Shown piece after piece: positions 1-5,166 of a stretch of DNA of 5,166 bases; within the stretch, counting starts at the first letter, position 1; every line of letters starts with the position of its first letter. The translations under genes and the position numbers were made by a program. The notes beneath the pieces were generated by a model. The model saw only the letters and a list, made by a program, of their open reading frames with translations. It was not told the origin of the DNA and did no database searches. The stretch spans positions 1 through 5,166 of the forward strand of contig JAFGIT010000053.1 of the NCBI GenBank assembly GCA_016929465.1, read 5' to 3'. Source of the DNA: Candidatus Coatesiibacteriota bacterium. GTDB taxonomy: Bacteria > B130-G9.

Positions 1-42
1 TTCTAATAGCAATAATGACCGATTATAAGCCCAACGGGGGAT

Positions 43-55
43 TCAAAAAAAGCCC
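43..55. repeat. 13-base direct repeat, left copy
   Basis: The 13-mer TCAAAAAAAGCCC occurs here and again, identically and in the same orientation, at 858-870, where it forms the loop and right arm of the operon terminator. The two copies flank the plus-strand nucleotidyltransferase pair. The match is seen directly. That it marks an insertion is inference, and the A-run makes a chance match fairly easy. Unlike the right copy, this one has no good partner arm: only the G-run at 35-39 could pair weakly with its CCC. Confidence 0.4.
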
Positions 56-97
56 AAATCTCAAACCTATCTGATTATTGGGGGGGCGCTACTCATG

Positions 98-126
98 TTG
101 ATATAAGTCCCACGCTAGAGTATCGT
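98..126 (+). promoter_or_regulatory. Possible promoter of the nucleotidyltransferase pair
   Basis: TTGATA at 98-103 and TATCGT at 121-126 are separated by 17 bases, which fits a sigma70-type promoter with a good -35 and a partial -10. The same bases also contain GATATAAG (100-107), which could be an archaeal TATA box with a start near 130. Either reading leaves an untranslated leader of about 70 bases before the ATG at 204. The non-coding stretch 1-203 otherwise shows only G-runs (35-39, 80-86, 142-146) and no recognisable gene. Confidence 0.35.
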
Positions 127-203
127 ATGATTTGCTGGCTTGGGGGTGATTCAGAAGGTGCTGTTGAATTGAGGAGAGCATTGCAGGCGATCCGGAGATC
201 GAA

Positions 204-416
204 ATGACAGAAGACAAAATCCCACGATTGGACAAGTCCGCCTTCTCTGTGGTCTCCCTCGAGGACGCGGACAATGACCTGGAATATTGGCTTGGCAAGA
301 CCCCCGAAGAGCGGCTTTCGGCAGTGGAAATAAACAGGTGGCTGGTCTATGGCTATGACAGAGCTACAGCAAGACTTCAAAGAGTTTTTGAGGTTGCTGA
401 ACTCGAGCGGGACTAG
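204..416 (+). CDS. Small conserved protein paired with nucleotidyltransferase (putative antitoxin-like partner)
   Basis: A 70-residue, charged, soluble protein with no signal peptide or membrane segment. Residues around 15-40 carry a VVSLEDADND...YWLGKTPEERL pattern, and the C-terminal half carries YGYDRATARLQRVFEV. I recognise this from small proteins encoded just before DUF6036/AbiEii-like nucleotidyltransferases in many bacteria and some archaea. No biochemical activity is known to me. The start is the first ATG after an in-frame TGA at 165-167 and has GGAG at 194-197, six bases upstream. Its last 68 bases are also the first codons of the next gene in another frame, so the two are surely co-transcribed and probably translationally coupled. 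A role as the partner or antitoxin of the downstream enzyme is inferred from the linkage only. Confidence 0.75.
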   Translation: MTEDKIPRLDKSAFSVVSLEDADNDLEYWLGKTPEERLSAVEINRWLVYGYDRATARLQRVFEVAELERD

Positions 417-798
417 ATACCTCCTGGTAGGAGGCCATGCCGTCGGATACTACGGTTATCCCCGAGCAACAGGAGACATGGACGTCTGGATCCCGACTGA
501 CAAGAAAAACGCTCATGCAATCATGGGAGCTCTGCGCCAATTCGGGATGCCGGCGAATCAGACAGTCGAATCGCTTATTATGCAGCCTGGACAGATCATC
601 AGGATGGGATATCCGCCAGTTCGAATCGAACTCCTGACAAGTATTTCGGGAGTTGAGTTCGATGAGTGCTTTGCCAACAGAGAGATGGCTGAGATCGATG
701 GCATACCCGTCAATATTATCTCTCTGCCCATGCTCAAGAAGAACAAGCGGGCCAGCGGCCGGCTCAAGCACCTCGAGGATCTTCGGCATCTCGCATAG
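349..798 (+). CDS. Nucleotidyltransferase-fold protein (DUF6036/AbiEii-like)
   Basis: A 149-residue protein of the minimal nucleotidyltransferase superfamily. After an N-terminal helix come the motif GGHA (28-31), a TGDMD motif with acidic residues D43 and D45 expected to bind metal, and a third acidic position in RIELL (E94). Near the C terminus is KNKRASGRLKHLEDL (131-145), typical of this family and possibly phosphate-contacting. The length and C terminus look complete. It probably transfers a nucleotide to a protein or RNA, but the target is unknown. Related pairs are often annotated as toxin-antitoxin candidates, which I regard as inference here. The start at 349 is preceded by AGGTGG (335-340), eight bases away; the ATG at 355 is an alternative. 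The first 23 codons overlap the previous gene out of frame. The gene converges on the operon to the right, with 87 bases between the stop codons. Confidence 0.8.
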   Translation: MAMTELQQDFKEFLRLLNSSGTRYLLVGGHAVGYYGYPRATGDMDVWIPTDKKNAHAIMGALRQFGMPANQTVESLIMQPGQIIRMGYPPVRIELLTSISGVEFDECFANREMAEIDGIPVNIISLPMLKKNKRASGRLKHLEDLRHLA

Positions 799-849
799 CC
801 TGAAGCCACACGTCTTATCCACGGCCGATGGGGCCGCGGAAAAAGGTGA

Positions 850-874
850 GGGCAGGCTCAAAAAAAGCCCGCCC
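850..874 (-). terminator. Hairpin terminator of the oxidoreductase operon
   Basis: Arms 850-858 and 866-874 form a nine-pair stem around an eight-base loop, starting 11 bases after the gamma-subunit stop. Read on the minus strand, every position pairs, with one G-U wobble; on the plus strand that position is an A-C mismatch, which favours the minus-strand transcript. The minus-strand loop contains seven consecutive T, and TTTTT follows about five bases after the stem. T-runs serve as terminators in archaea, and a stem followed by T-rich sequence fits bacteria less exactly. The plus strand has no T-run after the stem. Confidence 0.6.
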
Positions 875-885
875 TGAAATACCAA

Positions 886-1419
886 TCAGCTTGCTAGTTC
901 GTAGCCCTTCTTGACGGCGGCGAGGTTTAGCTCCAGGAATTCCTTCTTCTTCTGGAAGCTCTCCTCGACCACATTCAGCACCGTGTCGAACTCAACGACG
1001 TTCGTCAGCGCGACATAAGCGCCAAGCGCCACCATGTTCGCGGCCTTGCCGTTTCCGAGCTCCATCGCGACCTCGTTTGCCGGCACCGTCTCGATGCGGA
1101 TGTCAGTTCTGTCGGAGGTCGTGTCTATCAACGAGCTATTTATTAGCAGCAGCCCGTCAGAATGGACTCTCGGCCCGAATTTGGCCAACGAAGGCTTGTT
1201 CATGACGACCACCGTCTTCGGGGAGTAGATGATCGGGGAGCCGATCGGGTCATCTGAGACCACGACCGTGCAATTGCACGTCCCGCCGCGCATCTCAGGG
1301 CCATAAGAAGGTATCCAGACAACTTCCTTCCCTTCCTTGAGCCCTGAAAGCGCCAAGAATTTCCCGAACAGGAGAACGCCCTGTCCGCCAAAACCAGCTA
1401 CAATCAGTTCTGTAGTCAA
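886..1419 (-). CDS. 2-oxoacid:ferredoxin oxidoreductase, gamma subunit
   Basis: A 177-residue protein of the pyruvate/ketoisovalerate oxidoreductase catalytic gamma family, the usual length for a stand-alone subunit. GFGGQGV at 9-15 opens the Rossmann-like fold, and SYGPEMRGGTCNC (38-50) is the family's conserved loop; N74 in VVMNKPS and the GKAANMVALGA segment (124-134) are also typical. It joins the alpha and beta subunits in the complex that oxidatively decarboxylates a 2-oxoacid to an acyl-CoA. It is last in the operon, 57 bases after the beta gene. The start is a TTG: the frame is closed by TGA only three codons earlier, no ATG occurs before residue 43, and GGTGA lies six bases upstream. 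The weak start might set a lower translation rate, but that is speculation. Confidence 0.92.
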   Translation of the reverse strand: MTTELIVAGFGGQGVLLFGKFLALSGLKEGKEVVWIPSYGPEMRGGTCNCTVVVSDDPIGSPIIYSPKTVVVMNKPSLAKFGPRVHSDGLLLINSSLIDTTSDRTDIRIETVPANEVAMELGNGKAANMVALGAYVALTNVVEFDTVLNVVEESFQKKKEFLELNLAAVKKGYELAS

Positions 1420-1425
1420 CTTATC

Positions 1426-1430
1426 TCACC
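1426..1430 (-). promoter_or_regulatory. Shine-Dalgarno site deciding the TTG start of the gamma gene
   Basis: On the minus strand this reads GGTGA, six bases before the TTG at 1419-1417. Its last three bases are an in-frame TGA, so the gamma frame cannot begin further upstream, and the conserved GFGGQGV motif lies too close to the start for any later codon to serve. Confidence 0.7.
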
Positions 1431-1476
1431 AGACTTTCCTTTAATGTGGTTCTATATCCTCATGTCGCCTTCGGTT

Positions 1477-2232
1477 CTACGACACGTCACCATCTGGGCT
1501 CTTGAAGACTCCCAGCGGATAGTAGGGCACCATTTCCTCTTCGAGCCGCTTCTGGGCCTGCTTCGGTGTCATGCCCCAGTTAGTTGGGCAGGTCGAAAGC
1601 ACCTCGACGAAAGTGAAGCACTTGTTCGCAACCTGAAGCTCGAATGCCTTCTTGATCATCCTCTTGGTCTTGATGATCTCCTTCGTCGAATGCGTTGAGG
1701 TCCTTGCGATGAAGCCTTCTGTCTTCAAGCTGGAGAGAAGCTCACACATCCTGATCGGCCAGCCGATGTGTGCCGTGTCTCGACCGTAGGGCGAAGTCGT
1801 CGTGATCTGGCCCGGCATCGTGGTCGGCGCCATCTGGCCACCAGTCATTCCATAGACCGTGTTGTTGATGAATACAACGGTGAACTTCTCGCCCCTGTTG
1901 CAGGCATGAACGATCTCAGCCATCCCAATCGATGCGAGGTCGCCGTCACCCTGATAGGTGAAGACGATGAGGTCCGGACGCGCTCTCTTCGCTCCGGTCG
2001 CGACCGCGGGTGCACGGCCGTGAGATGCCTCGAAGAAGTCGGTGTTGAAGTAGTTGTATGCGAGAACCGAGCAACCGACGGGCGCGATGCCGATGGTGCG
2101 CTCCCTTATATCGAGCTCATCGACGCACTCGGCGACTATCCTGTGGACTATGCCGTGCGAGCAGCCGGGGCAATAGTGGGTTATTACGGGAAGAAGCGCT
2201 TCTGGTCTTTTGAAAACCACCTTGTCCATCAT
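1477..2232 (-). CDS. 2-oxoacid:ferredoxin oxidoreductase, beta (thiamine pyrophosphate-binding) subunit
   Basis: A 251-residue protein, normal length for the separate beta subunit. CPGCSHG at 21-27 matches the CPGCGHG signature with Ser in place of the usual Gly. GDGD at 95-98 and NN at 123-124 form the GDG...NN thiamine pyrophosphate and Mg-binding motif, followed by TVYGMTGGQ (125-133). SxCPTNWGMTP (213-222) near the C terminus is typical of VorA/KorB-type beta subunits. It holds the cofactor that attacks the 2-oxoacid. The first ATG overlaps the alpha stop as ATGA, and a second ATG follows immediately; the strong GGAGGTG eight bases before the first supports 2232. The coupling should keep alpha and beta equimolar. 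The substrate cannot be fixed from sequence alone: branched-chain 2-oxoacids or 2-oxoglutarate are the leading options. Confidence 0.94.
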   Translation of the reverse strand: MMDKVVFKRPEALLPVITHYCPGCSHGIVHRIVAECVDELDIRERTIGIAPVGCSVLAYNYFNTDFFEASHGRAPAVATGAKRARPDLIVFTYQGDGDLASIGMAEIVHACNRGEKFTVVFINNTVYGMTGGQMAPTTMPGQITTTSPYGRDTAHIGWPIRMCELLSSLKTEGFIARTSTHSTKEIIKTKRMIKKAFELQVANKCFTFVEVLSTCPTNWGMTPKQAQKRLEEEMVPYYPLGVFKSPDGDVS

Positions 2233-3305
2233 CTCTTGTCCACCTCCTCGCCCTTCAGAACCTTCTTGATCTGCTCAATAACCTCATCGGGCGGCGGAAC
2301 GATGCCGCCGGTCCGCCCGTAGAATTGTATAGGCTTCGTTCCCTCGAGCGCTATCTTGATGTCATCGAGCATCTGGCCCGTTGACATCTCCACGCAAAGG
2401 ATGGATTTAGCCTTCTTTGAGGCTTCGCGAAGCTGAGCGTAGGGGAATGGGAAGAGCGTGATAGGTCTGAATAAACCCACCGAGATGCCCTCATCCTCGA
2501 GCAGCTTGATTACCGTCTTGCATATTCTCGCCATGGAGCCGTACGCCGTGATGAGAATGTCGTATTCTCCGTCGCAGTTGTAGAGCTCCCAGCGGAGTTC
2601 GTCCTTCGCCATCGCGTCGTACTTGGCCTTGAGTTCCCAGCTGTTTCTCTCGAGCTCCAGCGGATCGAGGTAGAGCGAGTTGATCACGTTCCGCTCTCTT
2701 CCGCCCTTGAAGCCTGTCGCTGCCCACGTCTTGGGCGGCAACTCCGCCTTCTTGCGCTCCTTGAACTCGACCGGCTCCATCATCTGACCGATCAGGCCGT
2801 CTCCAATCACCATCACCGGGGCACGATACTTGTCCGCGATGTCGAACGCCTCGATGATCAGGTCCGCCGCTTCCTGTACTGTCGATGGTGCAAGCGCGAG
2901 TATCCTGAAATCTCCGTGCCCGATCCCTCGAGTCGCCTGGAAGTAGTCGGACTGCGCGGGAAGAATCCCACCCAATCCGGGGCCGCCGCGAACGATATTC
3001 ACGAGCACCACCGGAAGGTGAGCGCCGGCGATATAGGAAAGGCCCTCTGACATCAAACTGATACCAGGCCCGGATGAGGAGGTGAAGACGCGCTCGCCGA
3101 CTCCGGCCGCGCCATATAACATGTTGCTCGCGGCAACCTCGCTTTCCGCCTGGAGGTAACACCCTCCGACCTCGGGAAGCCGCCGCGAAAGGTATTCAGG
3201 TATCTCATTCTGTGGGGTAATGGGATACCCGAAGAAGAGCTTGCAGCCGGCCATAATCGCGGCCTCGGCAAGCGCTTCGTTTCCTTTCATTAGGACTTTT
3301 GCCAT
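2229..3305 (-). CDS. vorB: 2-oxoacid:ferredoxin oxidoreductase, alpha subunit (VorB/KorA type)
   Basis: A 358-residue protein matching the VorB family in length and motifs. The N-terminal pyrimidine-binding-type domain has GYPITPQNEIPEYL (26-39), QAESE with the expected cofactor-activating glutamate region (52-56), TSSSGPGISLMSEG (75-88) and a glycine-rich GGPGLGG loop (107-113). The C-terminal transketolase-like domain carries AYGSMAR (254-260), GLFRPITLFPFP (277-288) and FYGRTGG (328-334). It lacks the N-terminal gamma fusion found in long KorA proteins, consistent with the separate gamma gene here. An AGGGG site lies eight bases before the ATG. The last codons double as the ribosome-binding site for the beta gene, and the stop is within ATGA. 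NCBI-style naming would be 3-methyl-2-oxobutanoate dehydrogenase VorB, but close relatives work on 2-oxoglutarate or other 2-oxoacids, so the symbol marks the family rather than a proven substrate. Confidence 0.93.
   Translation of the reverse strand: MAKVLMKGNEALAEAAIMAGCKLFFGYPITPQNEIPEYLSRRLPEVGGCYLQAESEVAASNMLYGAAGVGERVFTSSSGPGISLMSEGLSYIAGAHLPVVLVNIVRGGPGLGGILPAQSDYFQATRGIGHGDFRILALAPSTVQEAADLIIEAFDIADKYRAPVMVIGDGLIGQMMEPVEFKERKKAELPPKTWAATGFKGGRERNVINSLYLDPLELERNSWELKAKYDAMAKDELRWELYNCDGEYDILITAYGSMARICKTVIKLLEDEGISVGLFRPITLFPFPYAQLREASKKAKSILCVEMSTGQMLDDIKIALEGTKPIQFYGRTGGIVPPPDEVIEQIKKVLKGEEVDKR
2241..2249 (-). promoter_or_regulatory. Strong Shine-Dalgarno site for the beta gene inside the alpha coding region
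   Basis: The minus strand reads GAGGAGGTG, eight bases before the beta ATG at 2232. The same bases encode Glu-Glu-Val near the C terminus of the alpha subunit. Together with the ATGA overlap, this supports translational coupling and the choice of the first ATG. Confidence 0.75.
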
Positions 3306-3368
3306 ATAAACAACCCCTTCTTCTCTCTAGGGTTCATTATGAAACAAGTGGTTGAAGATTACGTACGC

Positions 3369-3590
3369 CTATTTGTACACCTCGATCGCCACATCCGGGC
3401 ACGACATAGCGCAGAGCGCGCAGCCGATACAATCGTCCGGATTCACAGCCTCGGAGTAGAAATAGCCCTTTGCATTTATCTTTGTGGACATCGCAAGAAC
3501 ACCCTTTGGGCAAGCGCCTATGCACAATTCACAACCCTTGCACAGGTCCTTGTCGATGACCACACGTCCTGTTGCTTTAACCTCTGGCAT
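3369..3590 (-). CDS. 2-oxoacid:ferredoxin oxidoreductase, delta subunit (two 4Fe-4S ferredoxin)
   Basis: A 73-residue ferredoxin-like subunit with two complete CxxCxxCxxxCP motifs: C17, C20, C23, C27 and C54, C57, C60, C64. These should hold two 4Fe-4S clusters that carry electrons from the thiamine pyrophosphate site to external ferredoxin. Length and spacing match the delta subunits of VOR/KOR complexes. The frame stays open upstream to about 3686, but the extension is cysteine- and arginine-rich and lies inside the ATPase gene. The ATG at 3590 with GAGGG four bases before it starts the protein where the family starts. It overlaps the end of the ATPase gene by 14 bases and is followed by a 63-base gap before alpha, the largest within the operon. 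In that gap AACCC (3312-3316) and GGGTT (3330-3334) could pair weakly near the alpha ribosome-binding site. Confidence 0.93.
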   Translation of the reverse strand: MPEVKATGRVVIDKDLCKGCELCIGACPKGVLAMSTKINAKGYFYSEAVNPDDCIGCALCAMSCPDVAIEVYK

Positions 3591-4308
3591 CTCTCCCTCT
3601 CTCAGACATATCCGACCCCGTCTCCCAGGGCAATAAAACGTATCTTTTAATGGCAAAAATCGGCGCGGACAATGAAGAGCCATCAATTTTATCAGCTACC
3701 GATTCCATTACAGACATGAATCTTACATCAACTCCGAGCCTTTCCGCAATCGACTCCGCTAATTCGAGGCCATGAATTACCATCTCCGGGGTGGTGTTAT
3801 TAAGCAGGTGGGTATTCGAGACTATTCCACTCACTCGGAGACCAGACGCCTTCTCTATCTTGTTCAGGACGGTCATGCTGCCATCCGCGTCGGCAGTGAA
3901 CGGGCGATTTGCGTTGACGACCGCGAGAAGGTCATAGTCGAGGTGCTTCGTTCCGTCGAACAGCGACGAAAGCACACGACTTCCCGCAGCCTCTCCTCCG
4001 ACGTCGAGAACGACGCCCGCTGTCTCGTCCTGGATCGCGCCGGCTATCCCCGGCAGGATTATTGGCAGGTCCGCCCAGGCCTTGTCACCCTCCGGTGCGA
4101 CGAGTTCGACATCTGAGCGGCCCAGAATGCCCGTTGCCTCCCTGCTGCGGAAGTAGGGATTTACTATATCGAGGTCCACTATCTTCACGCGGTCCCGAAT
4201 GGTCCTGAGAGCGAGCGCGAAGTTCAGAGAGACCTCCGTCTTGCCGCTCCCATAGTCACCAACGAAGACTGTCAATCTACTCGTCCGGAATCCAATGGTA
4301 TGTTTCAT
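3577..4308 (-). CDS. P-loop ATPase of the MinD/ParA/CobQ-like superfamily, linked to the oxidoreductase
   Basis: A 243-residue soluble protein. GDYGSGKT at 17-24 is a Walker A motif. The position that carries the signature lysine in true MinD/ParA deviant Walker A loops is Asp18 here. [14 protein letters not shown] (44-57) and [15 protein letters not shown] (99-113) are the likely switch I and Walker B/switch II regions, and the protein ends its conserved part with LLPWE (225-229). From memory, clostridial homologues with [15 protein letters not shown] and a closing LPWE sit beside vor genes too, so the linkage seems conserved. No cysteine is present, so it cannot ligate a cluster itself. A role in maturation or regulation of the complex is inferred from context only. 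An open TTG start at 4344 exists, but it lies only five bases from the promoter box; the ATG at 4308 has AGGT eight bases upstream. First gene of the operon. Confidence 0.85.
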   Translation of the reverse strand: MKHTIGFRTSRLTVFVGDYGSGKTEVSLNFALALRTIRDRVKIVDLDIVNPYFRSREATGILGRSDVELVAPEGDKAWADLPIILPGIAGAIQDETAGVVLDVGGEAAGSRVLSSLFDGTKHLDYDLLAVVNANRPFTADADGSMTVLNKIEKASGLRVSGIVSNTHLLNNTTPEMVIHGLELAESIAERLGVDVRFMSVMESVADKIDGSSLSAPIFAIKRYVLLPWETGSDMSERGRDARG

Positions 4309-4348
4309 CAATCCCAACCTTACATAATTCAGTGAGAATAGCAAATGG

Positions 4349-4356
4349 TTTTATAT
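4349..4356 (-). promoter_or_regulatory. TATA-like promoter of the ATPase-oxidoreductase operon
   Basis: The minus strand reads ATATAAAA within CCCATATAAAACC. If this is an archaeal TATA box, transcription would start near 4327, about 20 bases before the ATG at 4308, leaving just enough leader for the AGGT ribosome-binding site. As a bacterial -10 (TATAAA) it lacks a convincing -35 17 bases upstream. Just upstream, GGAT-ATTC and GAAT-ATCC segments (4362-4370 and 4383-4392) form an imperfect inverted repeat that could be an operator; this is a weak guess. Confidence 0.5.
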
Positions 4357-4446
4357 GGGACGGATGATTCGCCATCTTCCCCGAATGAATCCATACAGAC
4401 TGCCGCTATTGCCTGTGAATATTCAGATGGCTGAGGCCGTGAGCGG

Positions 4447-5010
4447 TCAGCTCTTGCTGCGTCTCCGTCGGTCCCGATAGAGCATGTATGAGACCGCTAA
4501 GTCAGCGCTCTTCCGGATCATGAGCGCAAGTAGCTTGTCGAGCAGCACCAGCGGCCGCTTCAGCAAATAGACCGGATTCAGTGACGAGAAGATCGAACGA
4601 AAGACAGAGATGAATCCGACGCCCTGGATGTGGGCAAAACGCCTCTTGCTGCGAGCGAGGTGTGCGAGTGCGAACGCCCTGATACCGACTCTCGCGGCTT
4701 TCTCCTTTTGAAGGAGGACGCAGAGGTCGTAGCGGTCCTTTCGCAGCTTCTTGAGAAAATCCTTGCCGAGCTGGAAGCTTACGGAGCCCACGCGCCGCGC
4801 GGTGATGAACCTCGCGACCCCTTTCAGCCCCTCCAGGCCTATCGCAATGTCCTCCTGCACGCAGAGCGTAATCGATGCCTCGGGAAACTTGTGCTGCACG
4901 TCCCTGATGGCCTCGCGAAGGTGGTCGATGTCGGAGGTCAATATTATCAGTATGTTCGACAAATCCGCTAATTCTCCAGAGTCCATTGAGCTCAGAATCC
5001 CGGCTCGCAT
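4447..5010 (-). CDS. Hypothetical Rossmann-like protein, weakly like the N-terminal half of GT9 glycosyltransferases
   Basis: A 187-residue protein that I cannot assign firmly. Residues 19-26 (NILIILTS) form a first beta strand, followed by a helix, FPEASITLCVQED (42-54) as strand two with a typical turn, GLEGLKGVARFI (58-69) and a KKLRKDRYDLCVLL segment (87-100). This alternation resembles the N-terminal sugar-acceptor domain of heptosyltransferase/GT9-like enzymes. A full GT9 enzyme is near 350 residues, and no nucleotide-sugar-binding half follows. The last third is hydrophobic and basic (PVYLLKRPLVLLDKLLALMI, then RDRRRR), suggesting peripheral membrane contact. I chose the ATG at 5010 because GGTG lies six bases upstream; the ATG at 4986 is possible. 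The frame is open to the window edge, but that stretch looks non-coding. It is transcribed separately from the operon, which has its own promoter in the 138-base gap. Confidence 0.55.
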   Translation of the reverse strand: MRAGILSSMDSGELADLSNILIILTSDIDHLREAIRDVQHKFPEASITLCVQEDIAIGLEGLKGVARFITARRVGSVSFQLGKDFLKKLRKDRYDLCVLLQKEKAARVGIRAFALAHLARSKRRFAHIQGVGFISVFRSIFSSLNPVYLLKRPLVLLDKLLALMIRKSADLAVSYMLYRDRRRRSKS

Positions 5011-5146
5011 TCGCCACACCGCGAATGGACGACATATCAAGAGAATAATACTCGGGCCAATTGAGGATGTGTAGAGGCAGAATGCCCGTATTTGAGAGAA
5101 ATGGGATTGACAGGTGTGCCTCAAATATAGATGATAATTGAAGCTA

Positions 5147-5166
5147 TTGGTCTTTTGTGAGACCAA
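5147..5166. repeat. Perfect 7-base inverted repeat at the window edge
   Basis: TTGGTCT (5147-5153) and AGACCAA (5160-5166) are exact reverse complements around a six-base loop. It may be the hairpin of a terminator belonging to a gene beyond the right edge, or a regulatory site upstream of the 4447-5010 gene. The stem could continue past the window. No clear T-run follows it on the minus strand within view. The stretch 5011-5146 between it and the gene holds a TATA-like CTATATTTGA (minus strand, 5121-5130) but no gene that I can support. Confidence 0.5.

Noticed and set aside
822-836. Small hairpin CGGCC-GATGG-GGCCG between the converging genes
   Set aside because: Five-pair stem with no T-run on either side, so I do not call it a terminator for the nucleotidyltransferase gene.
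364-885. Minus-strand frame of 173 codons opposite the nucleotidyltransferase gene
   Set aside because: It lies antisense to two genes with recognisable family motifs, crosses the terminator hairpin and has no recognisable motif of its own.
1768-2322. Plus-strand frame of 184 codons opposite the beta gene
   Set aside because: Antisense shadow of the beta subunit; no domain pattern and no ribosome-binding site that stands out.
2491-3162. Minus-strand frame of 223 codons inside the alpha gene
   Set aside because: Arg- and Gly-rich shadow of the alpha subunit coding sequence; the alpha frame carries all the conserved motifs.
4502-5035. Long minus-strand reading frame overlapping the 4447-5010 gene
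   Set aside because: Its product is rich in Arg, Gly, Ala and Pro without fold-like pattern, as expected of an out-of-frame reading, while the other frame shows regular strand-helix alternation.
5121-5130. TATA-like CTATATTTGA on the minus strand upstream of the 4447-5010 gene
   Set aside because: It would give a leader of roughly 90 bases and the surrounding sequence is AT-rich, so a chance match is likely; mentioned only as a candidate.
5011-5166. N-terminal extension of the 4447-5010 gene to a TTG at the window edge
   Set aside because: The extension is AT-rich, contains an inverted repeat and gives an unstructured sequence unlike the rest; an internal ATG with a Shine-Dalgarno-like GGTG is better supported.

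Overview
The window holds seven genes. Five on the minus strand form one compact operon for a four-subunit 2-oxoacid:ferredoxin oxidoreductase preceded by a P-loop ATPase. A separate minus-strand gene lies at the right-hand end. An overlapping plus-strand pair at the left-hand end looks like a mobile nucleotidyltransferase module. The enzyme points to an anaerobe that uses low-potential ferredoxin. The domain is uncertain. The TATA-like box before the operon and the T-rich terminator fit an archaeon (possibly Thermoplasmatota), but clear Shine-Dalgarno sites, a sigma70-like promoter before the plus-strand pair and a gene order I recall from Clostridia leave an anaerobic bacterium possible.

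Layout: positions 1-203 are non-coding leader with a possible promoter. Positions 204-798 carry a 70-residue protein and a nucleotidyltransferase whose frames overlap by 68 bases. Positions 850-874 form a hairpin that best serves as the terminator of the minus-strand operon converging on the pair. Reading the operon in its own direction (right to left): P-loop ATPase (4308-3577), two-cluster ferredoxin subunit (3590-3369), alpha subunit (3305-2229), TPP-binding beta subunit (2232-1477) and gamma subunit (1419-886). A TATA-like promoter sits at 4349-4356. Positions 4447-5010 encode a Rossmann-like protein weakly resembling half of a GT9-type glycosyltransferase. A perfect inverted repeat ends the window.

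How the genes work together: alpha, beta, gamma and delta together bind thiamine pyrophosphate, the 2-oxoacid and CoA, and pass electrons through the 4Fe-4S clusters to ferredoxin, giving acyl-CoA and CO2 (or the reverse carboxylation). Overlaps at ATPase/ferredoxin (14 bases) and alpha/beta (ATGA) suggest translational coupling. The role of the co-transcribed ATPase is the main open question. It has a good Walker A but no cysteine at all, so it cannot be a cysteine-ligated Fe-S scaffold of the Mrp/Nbp35 type. I see no CRISPR array, tRNA, rRNA or insertion sequence.
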